NCBI GenBank assembly: GCA_035695765.1 | Contig: DASRRI010000050.1 | Span: forward strand, 11,381-75,380 | Direction of reading: 5' to 3' | From: Dongia_A sp035695765 | GTDB lineage: Bacteria > Pseudomonadota > Alphaproteobacteria > Dongiales > Dongiaceae | DNA length: 64,000 bases | In this document: in pieces, positions 25,134-34,098 of the stretch | Position numbering within the stretch: position 1 is the stretch's first letter | How the letters are laid out: each line of letters begins with the position of its first letter | The notes under the pieces: model-generated | What the model was told of the DNA's origin: nothing | The model's input: the letters and a program-made list of their open reading frames with translations, nothing else | The model's database searches: none | Made by a program: the position numbers and the translations under genes

Positions 25134-27143
25134 ATGTGCGGACTTGCCGGAGAAATCGCCTGCACCGCCCATGGCAGGGCAGATACCGAGCGCGCGCTCC
25201 CCATGCTGCAGGCGATCCTGCATCGCGGGCCGGATGATGTCGGCGCGTGGCAAGATCCCGGGGGCGGGGCCTGCCTGCTTCACGCCAGGCTGGCGCTGGT
25301 CGATCCGAGCGGCGGCAAGCAGCCGATGGCGACGATGGCCGAAGACGTCGTGATCGCCTTCAACGGCGAAATCTACGGGTTTAAGCGCATGCGGCGCGAG
25401 CTCGAGAGAAGCGGCGCAACGTTCCGCACGCGTAGCGACACCGAAGTACTGCTTCAGCTCTATCTTCATTTTGGCCCCGATTTCGTGCGTCGCCTTGAAG
25501 GCGAGTTCGCATTCGCGCTCATCGACCGGCGAAACGCGCTGGCCATGCTGGCACGCGATCGCTTCGGGGTGAAGCCGCTCTTCACATCGGTCCGCAATGG
25601 CCTGTTGCTGTTCGGCTCCGAGGCGAAGGCCATCCTCGCCCACCCCTGGTCCGAGCGGCAGCTCGATCTCGCCGCCCTCAGTCGCGAGCTTCACGGTACA
25701 TACCTGCCGCAGGATTGCGTGTTTGCCGGCGTTTCGGCGGTTGAGCCCGGGACCTATCTGCTTGTCTCGCGCCGGGGCGTGACGACGCACCGTTACTTCA
25801 GGCTCGAGCCGGAAGCGGCCGGCACCGCGCAGCTGACGTTTGATCAGGCGACCGAGGTGCTGGAGGCCACGCTGAGCGAAGCGGTGCGCGAGCGCTTTCA
25901 TGGCGATGCGCCGGTCGGGCTGTTCTTGTCCGGCGGTGTCGATTCAAGCTCGGTGGCGGCACTGGCCTCGGAAACGAAGGCGTCCCAGGTGTCCGCCTAT
26001 TCGATCGATTTCGTGGGAACCGGCGAGTCCGAGCGCAGCGCCGCAGAGCTCGCCGCGAAGCGTCTCGGGCTGCGCGCCGTGTTCCTGGAAGTCGCGGCGG
26101 AGGACATGGAGCAGGCGTTCGAGACATCGGTCTGGCATGCCGAGGCCGTAGTTCCGAACCCGCACGGAACCGCGAAGATGCTGCTGGCGCGACGCGCCAA
26201 GCGCGATGTCAAGGCCGTGCTCACCGGCGAGGGTTCCGACGAGCTGCACGGCGGCTATGCCTATTTCGAGCATGCCGGATTGCTGGCGGCGGCCGCGAAC
26301 GGCGCGGGCTCGGCGGGCTTATCGCAGTTCCTGAAGGAATATGGGCCGCGCGATGGCGTGATGCCGTCGATCACGCCCAAGGTGCGGGCGCAGATGGCGT
26401 GGAGCGATCATGGCGGTGCGCCCTACGCAGCGTTGCGGGCGCGCGCCGCCGAGCCCGGCATCCGGTTCATGATGACGCCGGAGTTCCATCGGCATGCGGA
26501 GTTGAGCCCGAGCCAGGCAATGATGGATTGGCTCTCCTGCACTTATCCGGATGCCCGCGCGCTGGATGACGTGACGCTGTCGCGCCTTGTTTCGCTCTGT
26601 ACCGACCTGCCGCGCTACAATCTGTGTTTCCTCGGCGATCGGTCGGAGATGGCCAACGGCCTGGAGGCGCGGGTGCCGTTCCTCGACACCCGCGTCGCTG
26701 ACCTTCTGTGGCGGATGCCGTCCGCACTCCATCGCGCCAATGGCGAGGGCAAGCGTGTCCTGCGTGCCATCCTGGCGCGGCGCCTGCCCAAGACGGCAGC
26801 GCTGCCGAAGCGGAACTTCCTCACCCCCGCGGCGCCCGCGGGCAGCCTGCTGCGCGGTCCGCTGGCCGACCGCTGGCTCTCGATGGCGGCGATCCGCCGC
26901 GCGGGAATCTATCGGCCAGCTGCGCTGGCGGCGGTGCGCCAAGCCGCGAGGGTCAGCCGCATCAGCCCATCGATACGGTTCTATCTCGGCTCGTGCTTGA
27001 CCATGGCGCTGTCGGCGCATCTTATCGGCGACATGTTCTGCGACCGATTTTCCGAGACGATGACGCGGCGCGCAGCCATGACCCTGAACGAACTGCGTGC
27101 GCGGATCCACGGCGACCGGCAGCTGCCGCGCGCCGCCGAATAG
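25134..27143 (+). CDS. Asparagine synthetase-like glutamine amidotransferase (AsnB family)
   Basis: This 669-residue protein has an N-terminal class II glutaminase domain and a C-terminal ATP-pyrophosphatase (asparagine synthase) domain. Cys2, the nucleophile after Met removal, follows the ATG at 25134, which is why this start is chosen over the open frame upstream. 'HRGPDDVG', 'LVDPSGGKQPM' and 'FNGEIYGFKRMRRELE' mark the glutaminase. 'GLFLSGGVDSSSVAAL' is the pyrophosphatase P-loop, and 'LTGEGSDELHGGYAYF' and 'NGLEARVPFLD' are synthetase motifs. Such proteins amidate either aspartate or other carboxylates. Its place in the hopanoid cluster raises the possibility of a hopanoid or lipid-linked substrate, but this is inference; ordinary asparagine synthesis is equally possible. 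Confidence 0.88.
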   Translation: MCGLAGEIACTAHGRADTERALPMLQAILHRGPDDVGAWQDPGGGACLLHARLALVDPSGGKQPMATMAEDVVIAFNGEIYGFKRMRRELERSGATFRTRSDTEVLLQLYLHFGPDFVRRLEGEFAFALIDRRNALAMLARDRFGVKPLFTSVRNGLLLFGSEAKAILAHPWSERQLDLAALSRELHGTYLPQDCVFAGVSAVEPGTYLLVSRRGVTTHRYFRLEPEAAGTAQLTFDQATEVLEATLSEAVRERFHGDAPVGLFLSGGVDSSSVAALASETKASQVSAYSIDFVGTGESERSAAELAAKRLGLRAVFLEVAAEDMEQAFETSVWHAEAVVPNPHGTAKMLLARRAKRDVKAVLTGEGSDELHGGYAYFEHAGLLAAAANGAGSAGLSQFLKEYGPRDGVMPSITPKVRAQMAWSDHGGAPYAALRARAAEPGIRFMMTPEFHRHAELSPSQAMMDWLSCTYPDARALDDVTLSRLVSLCTDLPRYNLCFLGDRSEMANGLEARVPFLDTRVADLLWRMPSALHRANGEGKRVLRAILARRLPKTAALPKRNFLTPAAPAGSLLRGPLADRWLSMAAIRRAGIYRPAALAAVRQAARVSRISPSIRFYLGSCLTMALSAHLIGDMFCDRFSETMTRRAAMTLNELRARIHGDRQLPRAAE

Positions 27144-27148
27144 CCCAA

Positions 27149-29746
27149 TCAACTCGCGGCGGCGGTCGCCTCGTCGATGCGCTTTACCGGTGGTGCGCCC
27201 AGCAGCGACGGCAGGAAGGTGAAGGTGCCGGCCATAGTCACCATCAGGCCGGTCAGCAACATGAGACCCATGCCGGCAGTGCCGACGTGGCGGGACAGGG
27301 CCAAGCTGGCGAACGAGGAGCTGGTAGTGAAGGCGCTGAACAGCACAGCACGTGCCGTCGCGGTCTGCAGCGGCCTGGTCACTCCTTTCCGCCAATTCAC
27401 CACGAAGTAGATGTTGAAGGCGACGCCGATACCGAGCAGCAGCGGCAGCGTGATGATGTTGGCGAAATTGAGCTGCAGGCCGAAGGCGCGGCAGATCGCG
27501 ATCGTGACCAGCGCCGCCACCGCCAACGGGAGCAGCACATAGACCACATCGATGAAACGCCGCAGGATCACGCCCAGCAGCAGCGCAACAGCGGCAACGG
27601 CCAGCAGCGTGGCAACACGGAACGCCTTCGAGACCGCATGGCCCGCTTCATAGATCTGCACGGCGGGGCCGCTCGCATTCGGCGCGACCTTCTGCACCGC
27701 CGTCACGAACCGCTCGAGCACTGCATTGTCGTTGCTGTTCCCCTTGGGAATGACCATCAGGCGCGCCTGGCCGTCGGCGGCAACCCAGTCATTGCGGATC
27801 TCGGGCGGCAGCGTGTCGACCGTCAGCGGGCCGGCGGTCAGCGCCACCTTCAGCGTCTTGAGGCGTTGTGGCAGCGTTGACAGCAGCACGCGGTCCAGGC
27901 GTTGCAGGAAGGCGTCATCGGAGTCCGCCGCTTGGTCCAGCAGCCGCGCCAGCTGGCGCGCCACGTCGGAGGAGGCAACGGCCATGCGCAGCTTCTCGGC
28001 GCAGGCGCGCAACGCCTGGCGCACCTCGTCGGGGGTCGGCGGCGGCAACGGTTCGACGTTCTCGAGCCCAAAGCCCACCAGATCGTTCATATCCTGTACG
28101 ATCGCGATCTTCGCTTCCTGGTCCTTCGGCACGAAGGTGTCGGCGCTGAGGACGGCATAGACTTCGGGCAGCCCGCGGAGCTTGTCGGTGAGCAGCCGCG
28201 CCGCCTGCTGGTCGGGTGCCAGGATCTCGATCTCGTAGGGCGTGCGCAGCGGATCGCGCATCAGGTCGAGCATGCTCGACACCGATTCCGTCTTGGCATC
28301 CTTGAGATGCAGCGGGTTGAAATCGAAGCGCAGGCCGAGCGCGGCTACTACGCCGGCGGCGGCGAGAACGCCCCAGATGCCCAGCACCAGCCAGCGCCGC
28401 CGCAGCATGAACTCGTCCGGCCCCTTGGCCCAGGCGAATCCCATGTCGACGGCCGGCCCCTTGGGTCGGAACAGCTGCAGCAGCGCCGGCAGGAGCGTGA
28501 GGTTCAGGATCAGGGTGATCGCCATGCCCGCGCCGGCGATCAGCCCGAGGTCCGACACGCCGCGATAGTCCGTCGGCGTGAAGGAGAGGAAGCCCGCCGC
28601 AATGGCGACGGCAGCGAGCGTGAGCGGCCTTGCCATCGCGCGGCCTGTGCGGGGCAGGATCGTGGCATCGTTTGCGACGTAGCGCTCCTGCCCATAACGC
28701 ACGCCGAACTGGATGCCGAAATCGATCGACAGGCCGATGAACATCACGGCGAACGCAATCGAGATCAGGTTAAGCGATCCGATCGCGACCGCCGCGAACC
28801 CGAAGGTCAGGATGAGGCCGAGTATCAAGGTGATGAAACAGGCCGCGATCAGCTTGAAGGACCGCAGCGCAGTGAACAGCAGGCAGAGCACGACCAGGAT
28901 CGAGCCGACCAGCGCCCAGCCGGTGCCCTGAGCGACCGTGCCGAACTCCTCGTCATTGAGCGCGACCGAGCCGGTCAAGCGCACCGTGACGCCATGATCC
29001 GGGGTCAGCTTGAGGTCGGCGGCCATCTGGCGCACCGCGGCGGTGGCCTTGGCACCTGGCTGCAGCGCCTGGAAATCGCGCTTGGGCTGGGCAAGGATGA
29101 GCTTGCGCAACTCCCGCTGCTCGACCGGCCGGTCGATCATCAGTGAACGCCACGAGATCGGCGTCTCGTCGCCGGCCAGCGCCGCGCTGGTCGCGGAGGC
29201 GATGGTCGAGAGCGGCCGCTCGACCGAGGCGAAATCGGTGGCCTTGCGCGCCACGCCTTCCATGGCGAGGGATAGCACGTTGAACAGCCCGCGCAGACTG
29301 GGGTCCGCCGCCAGGCTTGCGATGAACGGCTGGGCCTTGATGATAGACTTCGCGACCTGGTCGAGGTCCTTGGTGTTGAGGAACAGCAGGCCATAGCGGT
29401 CGAAGAACGGGCCACCGTCGGGACGCTTCACGCTCTGGAACAAGTCGGTGCGCTCTGACATCTTGGCGTAGAGGCGCGCCGCAGCATCTTCCGCCAAGTC
29501 GGGCGTGTCGCTGTCGACCATCACCACCAATAGCCCGCTGTTCTGCGGAAAGGCCGCGTCGATGCGGGCCATCTCCTGCTTCCACGGCAGGTTCGGGGAG
29601 ATCATGTTGGCTGTGTTGGAATCCATCTTGAGCGTGTGCGCGGCATAGAAAGCGGCCGCGACGGTCAGCGCCAGGCAGAGGGCGATCACCAGCTTGGCAT
29701 GGGCGATGGCCCAGGCCACCGATCGTTCGACGATACGCTCGAGCAT
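27149..29746 (-). CDS. hpnN: Hopanoid transporter HpnN (RND/MMPL family)
   Basis: This 865-residue RND-family exporter, with about 12 transmembrane helices and two periplasmic domains, is thought to move hopanoids from inner to outer membrane. An initial helix ('HAKLVIALCLALTVAAAFY') is followed by a periplasmic domain beginning 'MDSNTANMISPNLPWKQEMA'. The MMPL core includes 'SIDFGIQFGVRYGQER' and 'FLSFTPTDYRGVSDLGLIAG', and a second core lies near 'ITLPLLLGIGVAFNIYFVVN'. Length and pattern match HpnN. It ends 6 bp from asnB (convergent) and starts 6 bp downstream of copD, so it is the last gene of a leftward mlaC-like/copC/copD/hpnN operon. Confidence 0.94.
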   Translation of the reverse strand: MLERIVERSVAWAIAHAKLVIALCLALTVAAAFYAAHTLKMDSNTANMISPNLPWKQEMARIDAAFPQNSGLLVVMVDSDTPDLAEDAAARLYAKMSERTDLFQSVKRPDGGPFFDRYGLLFLNTKDLDQVAKSIIKAQPFIASLAADPSLRGLFNVLSLAMEGVARKATDFASVERPLSTIASATSAALAGDETPISWRSLMIDRPVEQRELRKLILAQPKRDFQALQPGAKATAAVRQMAADLKLTPDHGVTVRLTGSVALNDEEFGTVAQGTGWALVGSILVVLCLLFTALRSFKLIAACFITLILGLILTFGFAAVAIGSLNLISIAFAVMFIGLSIDFGIQFGVRYGQERYVANDATILPRTGRAMARPLTLAAVAIAAGFLSFTPTDYRGVSDLGLIAGAGMAITLILNLTLLPALLQLFRPKGPAVDMGFAWAKGPDEFMLRRRWLVLGIWGVLAAAGVVAALGLRFDFNPLHLKDAKTESVSSMLDLMRDPLRTPYEIEILAPDQQAARLLTDKLRGLPEVYAVLSADTFVPKDQEAKIAIVQDMNDLVGFGLENVEPLPPPTPDEVRQALRACAEKLRMAVASSDVARQLARLLDQAADSDDAFLQRLDRVLLSTLPQRLKTLKVALTAGPLTVDTLPPEIRNDWVAADGQARLMVIPKGNSNDNAVLERFVTAVQKVAPNASGPAVQIYEAGHAVSKAFRVATLLAVAAVALLLGVILRRFIDVVYVLLPLAVAALVTIAICRAFGLQLNFANIITLPLLLGIGVAFNIYFVVNWRKGVTRPLQTATARAVLFSAFTTSSSFASLALSRHVGTAGMGLMLLTGLMVTMAGTFTFLPSLLGAPPVKRIDEATAAAS

Positions 29747-29752
29747 GCTGGG

Positions 29753-31399
29753 TCAGACTTCCCGATAGAGCAACAAGATGAGGGCGGTGAGGCTGAAGAA
29801 GAACGGCCACAGCCTGCCGGCGATTACCCGCGCGCGGCCATCCAGGCGCAGCTCCAGCCAGCGCGTCCAGCCTGACCAGATGGCAAAGACCGCCAGCGGC
29901 ATGTGGGTCATTTCCAGCAACAGCAGATCCTTGACGTTGGCGATGCTGTGCGAATGGGTCAGCAGCATCATGCCGCCGAGCGCGCAGATCAGCGGGAACA
30001 CATACTTGGCCCAATCGTTCCGCATCACCTGGTTGCGCACGCTCCATTCGAATACCGCAAAGCTGGTCATCAGCACCACGAATGTCTTGTGCTGGATGAA
30101 TTCCGGATCGCGCAGGGATTCCGCCAGGGTCAGGCTGCCGGTCGGCCAGCCCTCGGCCTCCGAACGCAGGAACAGGAATCCGGCGAGCACGATCAGCAGC
30201 AGGGGCCAATGGCGCGCCCAGGGCGCCCTTCCGGTCTTCTCGAGAAAGACCAGGATGCCCATGACAAGCACGATCAATCCGGCCATATGGTGATTGTACT
30301 CCGACCAGGCGATGTCGTGTGCGTTGCGCGGCAGCGGCACGCCGGCGCCGGGCACATAGGCCTGCAAGGTCGGCGGCTTGTGCTCGGCCTGCTCCTGCTT
30401 GAGCGTCTTCTGCTCTTCGTAAAACGCGAGGCTGTCGCGGCTCGGGCTGGTGAGGCTCGGCCATTTCGGCACCAGCCGTTCGGTGATCTCGGAGAGGCTG
30501 ACGCGGTCGCGCGTCAGGTCGATGGCCGGCGGCAGCGATGTCATGGAGGCCGCGACGAAAAAGATCGTGATGCCGATGCCCAGCTCAACTTCCGCGAAGC
30601 GGCGCAGGCGCATGACCGATCCGGATGGATCGCCTGCCAGGCCGCGCACCACCCGTAAATTCCCGTAGCCGAGCGCGAGCAGGCCGAAGAACAAGGTGCT
30701 CTTGGTGCCCAGCATCATGCCGTAGGCGGTGCCGTACATCGCCTCGACGCTGCCGACATAGTGGATCAGCATGCCGATGCCGGAGAATGCGATGGCGCCG
30801 ACCGAGATCATGGACATCGTGGAGTAGCGCGCACCGACCTTGCTGCGCGTCGCGCCGGCTGGCAGCCGCTGCATCGCGGAGAGCAGGCAGGGCAACCCGC
30901 CGATCCACAGCGCTGCGCCGATGTGATGCATGGCCGTAATGGTGATCAGCAATCCGCGCTGATCGACCCGCGCCATGGCATGGCTGGTGGCGACTCCCGC
31001 CGCCAGATCGATCAGGCCCAGGATCACCAGCAGCGTGCTGTTGGGGCTGCGGCCGTACAGCACAGCCAGCATCAGGATGGCACCGACGATGCGCACGATC
31101 TGCGCGACCGCAAATTCGCCGCCCAGCGCATCGAGCAAGGTTATTTCGGCGGTGCCCCCCAGGATCATCACCTCCATCGCCAGCAGCGCAGAAACGGTGA
31201 TGAGCAGCCCCCACGCAAAGATGCGCGTCAGCTGGATGGTGCGGGGCGTAAGCAGGACATCGCTCGCCGCGCAGCGATCGAGCGGTATGGCGATGAACGC
31301 GAGAAACGCGATGCCACCCAGGGTCAGGCACTGCGCCGTGCGCACCACGCCGGAGAGCAGGACACTCGCAAAGCCAAAAATGTCGAGCAGCAGATCCAT
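29753..31399 (-). CDS. copD: Copper resistance protein D-family membrane protein (CopD, extended)
   Basis: This 548-residue integral membrane protein contains a CopD domain with 'TAMHHIGAALWIGGLPCLL' in its core, the His/Trp motif of the family, where copper is believed to be handled. It is much longer than typical CopD (about 300 residues). The additional C-terminal half has several more helices with His-rich stretches such as 'WSEYNHHMAGL', 'LTHSHSI' and 'EMTHMP'. The ATG at 31399 is chosen because the residues before it are not membrane-like. CopC lies 13 bp upstream, an established CopC-CopD pairing for copper uptake or resistance. Unusually, the pair shares an operon with hpnN. Confidence 0.85.
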   Translation of the reverse strand: MDLLLDIFGFASVLLSGVVRTAQCLTLGGIAFLAFIAIPLDRCAASDVLLTPRTIQLTRIFAWGLLITVSALLAMEVMILGGTAEITLLDALGGEFAVAQIVRIVGAILMLAVLYGRSPNSTLLVILGLIDLAAGVATSHAMARVDQRGLLITITAMHHIGAALWIGGLPCLLSAMQRLPAGATRSKVGARYSTMSMISVGAIAFSGIGMLIHYVGSVEAMYGTAYGMMLGTKSTLFFGLLALGYGNLRVVRGLAGDPSGSVMRLRRFAEVELGIGITIFFVAASMTSLPPAIDLTRDRVSLSEITERLVPKWPSLTSPSRDSLAFYEEQKTLKQEQAEHKPPTLQAYVPGAGVPLPRNAHDIAWSEYNHHMAGLIVLVMGILVFLEKTGRAPWARHWPLLLIVLAGFLFLRSEAEGWPTGSLTLAESLRDPEFIQHKTFVVLMTSFAVFEWSVRNQVMRNDWAKYVFPLICALGGMMLLTHSHSIANVKDLLLLEMTHMPLAVFAIWSGWTRWLELRLDGRARVIAGRLWPFFFSLTALILLLYREV

Positions 31400-31412
31400 G
31401 GTCTCGTCGGGA

Positions 31413-31778
31413 TCAGCTGCCGACCGTGAAAGGGATGTCTCCGCGCGTGATGTGGCCGTCGATCGCCAGCACTTGCCAACGCAGCACATAGGCGCCGGGC
31501 ACGAGGTCGCCCGTGGTGCCGGCGACAATATTTGGCTCGCCGGCGGGATCGATCGGCACGTTGGATTTGACGCCGGCTAGATCGGTCACTTCCAGGCGCG
31601 AGCGGGCCTTGTCGATGCGTGAATTGAACTCGATCCGGATGGCGAGCTTGCCCGCCGCCACATGCTCCTCGGCGGTGGGGCTGGCGGAGACGATGACCGC
31701 ATGCGCCCAGGCCGGCGCCGTCCCCACGGCCGCTAACGTCGCCACAGCTGCGGCCAGATTTCGCAGATATTTCCGCAT
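31413..31778 (-). CDS. copC: Periplasmic copper-binding protein CopC
   Basis: This 121-residue CopC-family protein has a signal peptide ending AWA, which leaves a mature N-terminal histidine (HAVIVSASPTA), the typical Cu(II) ligand. 'DGHITRGDIPFTV' near the C-terminus supplies a further conserved His. The ATG at 31778 has GGGGAAG upstream, with a GTG five codons earlier as alternative. CopC gives copper to CopD, encoded next. Confidence 0.93.
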   Translation of the reverse strand: MRKYLRNLAAAVATLAAVGTAPAWAHAVIVSASPTAEEHVAAGKLAIRIEFNSRIDKARSRLEVTDLAGVKSNVPIDPAGEPNIVAGTTGDLVPGAYVLRWQVLAIDGHITRGDIPFTVGS

Positions 31779-31832
31779 CTTGTACTTCCCCACTGAGGAA
31801 CGGCAGGGTCTTAGCAGAGCTGACGGCTCTTG

Positions 31833-32438
31833 TCATTGCGGCGATGAGCCCACCCGTTTGCCAAAGACAGCGGCGGCGTCGCCACCCTGTGCGGCGATCA
31901 GGCTGGCGACCCATCCTCGCAGGAACTGGCGCAGGGTCAGCCCAAAGGCCCGGATGTCGGCGATCCGGTAGCCCAGCTGGGTCCGCGCCAGGGTCCATTC
32001 CACCTCGACCTCGCCGTATTTTGGCACGGTCGCGGTGCTGAGGACCTGACGCGTGCCATCAGGATTGATTCGCATGTCATGGATGGCAATTGTCATGGTC
32101 GGCAATTCGGTGCCGGCGCGACGGGCGAGGAGACCCAACTGCTGCTCGAGCCGAGCCGTAACGACGCCCATCCCGCCGACGCTGAGGCCGGTGCCGTAAT
32201 GGCCGACGGCGAAGCGGGTCAGGCTTGGCCAATCCATCGCGCGCTCGATCAGGACAATCAGGTCCTCGTTGGCCTCGGAGGCCATGGGCGGTCGTACCAG
32301 GTCGAATGCCTGTTCGAGCGTCCCTTGCAGGAACTGCGCTGCGGGCGTGGTGGTGGGCCGCTCATGCGCCGCAGCCGGCGCGCAGAAAGCCGCGGCCGCC
32401 AGGATGAGGAAGAGTGGGCAAATTTGACTTGGGCGCAT
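31833..32438 (-). CDS. MlaC/Ttg2D-like periplasmic protein
   Basis: This 201-residue protein has a signal peptide (MRPSQICPLFLILAAAAFCA, cleaved near APAAA) and a weak but recognisable MlaC pattern: 'MDWPSLTRFAVGHYG' early, 'VEVEWTLARTQLGYRIADI' and 'FGLTLRQFLRGWVASLI' at the end. MlaC proteins bind phospholipids in the periplasm. It differs clearly from HpnM and heads the operon containing copC, copD and hpnN, so a role in lipid or hopanoid traffic with HpnN is plausible. It diverges from hpnA, with about 50 bp between the starts. Confidence 0.7.
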   Translation of the reverse strand: MRPSQICPLFLILAAAAFCAPAAAHERPTTTPAAQFLQGTLEQAFDLVRPPMASEANEDLIVLIERAMDWPSLTRFAVGHYGTGLSVGGMGVVTARLEQQLGLLARRAGTELPTMTIAIHDMRINPDGTRQVLSTATVPKYGEVEVEWTLARTQLGYRIADIRAFGLTLRQFLRGWVASLIAAQGGDAAAVFGKRVGSSPQ

Positions 32439-32487
32439 GGTTCCGGCACATCGTGCCGCAGCTTACGGCTGCGCAAAAGGGGGCTTG

Positions 32488-33510
32488 GTGCGGTTGAATC
32501 TGGTGACGGGTGGATGCGGCTTCATCGGCCGCCACCTGGTGGAGCAGTTGGCTGCGCGCGGCGAGCGCGTGCGGGTGCTCGACCTCCGCCCCCTCGATCT
32601 AGCGCCTGCGGGTGTCGAGCAGGTCGCTGGCTCCATTACCGATCCCGCCGTCGTCGCGCGCGCAGTGGATGGGTGCGCGCGCGTGTTCCATCTGGCCGCC
32701 AATCCCAATCTGTGGGCGCCCGATCCGAAGAGCTTCGAAGAGGTGAACCATCAAGGCACGCGCCGTATGCTGGAGGCTGCGCAGAAAGCGGGCGTACAGC
32801 GTTTCGTCTACACCTCCACCGAATCCATCCTGAAAAGCTACCGCGCACCGAAGCAATCGACCCGCGCATTGATCGATGAGAGCGTGGTGCTGACGCTGGA
32901 GGACATGCCCGGCCCCTATTGCCGGTCCAAGTTCCTGGCGGAGGAGGCGGCGCGGGAGGCGGCCATCGGCGGCCTGCCGCTGGTGGTCGTCAATCCCACC
33001 ATGCCGATCGGGCCGGGCGACGCGTTGCTGACACCGCCAAGCAAGATGATGCTCGGCTTCCTCAATGGCGAGACGCCGGCCTATCTGGATTGCGAGTTCA
33101 ACCTGGTGGATGCCCGCGACGTCGCGGCGGGGCAGATCCTGGCGGCGGACAAGGGCCGGCCGGGGGAGCGTTATATCCTCGGCAACATCAATCTCAGCCT
33201 TGGCGAATTGCTGGCGGAGCTGCAGCGACTGACCGGCCTTTCCATGCCACGTACACGCATCCCTTATGCGCTCGCGCTCGTATCGGCGCTCGTCAGCGAA
33301 GGCATCTCAAATATGACCAAGACGCCGCCAATCGCGCCGCTGACCGGCGTGCGGCTAGCGCGCACCTCGATGGCATTCGATTGCAGCAAGGCGCGGAACG
33401 AGCTTGGCTGGTCCTGCCGGTCCCTCGAGCAATCCTTGTGCGACGCGATCCGGTGGATGTCAGGGCGCGGGTTGCTGCGGCGCCCAATAGGTGGTGTTGC
33501 CGGCGCCTGA
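32488..33510 (+). CDS. hpnA: Hopanoid-associated NAD-dependent sugar epimerase, HpnA-like
   Basis: This 340-residue extended SDR protein has the NAD-binding fold 'VTGGCGFIGRHLVEQL' at its start, 'VFHLAANPNLWAPDP' (an LWAPDP-type block typical of HpnA) and the YxxxK pair in 'YCRSKFLAEEA'. HpnA is a conserved companion of hopanoid genes, and its substrate is not settled. The GTG at 32488 is preceded by AAAAGGGGG; a TTG at 32494 is possible. It diverges from the MlaC-like operon. Its last 51 bp overlap the convergent CHAP protein gene. Confidence 0.75.
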   Translation: MRLNLVTGGCGFIGRHLVEQLAARGERVRVLDLRPLDLAPAGVEQVAGSITDPAVVARAVDGCARVFHLAANPNLWAPDPKSFEEVNHQGTRRMLEAAQKAGVQRFVYTSTESILKSYRAPKQSTRALIDESVVLTLEDMPGPYCRSKFLAEEAAREAAIGGLPLVVVNPTMPIGPGDALLTPPSKMMLGFLNGETPAYLDCEFNLVDARDVAAGQILAADKGRPGERYILGNINLSLGELLAELQRLTGLSMPRTRIPYALALVSALVSEGISNMTKTPPIAPLTGVRLARTSMAFDCSKARNELGWSCRSLEQSLCDAIRWMSGRGLLRRPIGGVAGA

Positions 33511-34098
33511 GATGATGGTGGTGCCGGTGCCGTCGGGCGGTGTCACGCTGTCCGGCAGGTTGTAAACGAAGCCTGCGGCCGAATAGACGCTGCCCCACAC
33601 CCGCGCCTCCTTGTTCCAGAAGCGCAATTGGCTCCAGTCGTTAGCCGGAGAAACGTCGATCACCGCCATGTTGGTGATGATTGCGTTCGGCTGCCAGTTG
33701 GCATGATCGATGCGGATTTCCCGTGGTCCAACCACGGCCGAAACGACGCCCACGTGGCCGTACCGCAGCCGGCTGGTCTTGCGCAGCACCAGCACCGATC
33801 CGATCACCGGCAGATTGCCGCGCGCATAGCGGCCGGCAGCGGTGTCCCACCAGGTATAGGCGTCACCAAAAATTCCGATGCCGGAGCGGGCGCGCGCATA
33901 GGGCACGCATTGCGCTCCGATGCCCGGCCTGACCGAGTATGCCTGCAGCGAGACGAGTGGCTGCTGCGATTGGGGCGGAACCGACACAGCCTCCGGCGGC
34001 GCCTTGGGCGTTGCGCAGCCGGCGAGCAGCAGCAGTGCGGCCAAACGCCCCATCTGCCGTTTCCATCGAGGCCGAGACATCGCAGATGCCGGCGTCAT
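33460..34098 (-). CDS. Probable lipoprotein with CHAP amidase/peptidase domain
   Basis: This protein of about 212 residues carries a lipobox (LLLLAGCATPK), so it is probably tethered to a membrane on the periplasmic side. A CHAP domain follows, with catalytic Cys in 'GAQCVPYARARSGIGIFGDA', 'VIGSVLVLRK' and the catalytic His region 'RYGHVGVVSAV'; 'IDHANW' closes the core. CHAP proteins cut peptidoglycan cross-links or amides. The start could be 34098, 34080 or 34053; the first is closest to the purine-rich AAGGGG. It converges on and overlaps the hpnA 3' end by 51 bp. Confidence 0.8.
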   Translation of the reverse strand: MTPASAMSRPRWKRQMGRLAALLLLAGCATPKAPPEAVSVPPQSQQPLVSLQAYSVRPGIGAQCVPYARARSGIGIFGDAYTWWDTAAGRYARGNLPVIGSVLVLRKTSRLRYGHVGVVSAVVGPREIRIDHANWQPNAIITNMAVIDVSPANDWSQLRFWNKEARVWGSVYSAAGFVYNLPDSVTPPDGTGTTIISGAGNTTYWAPQQPAP

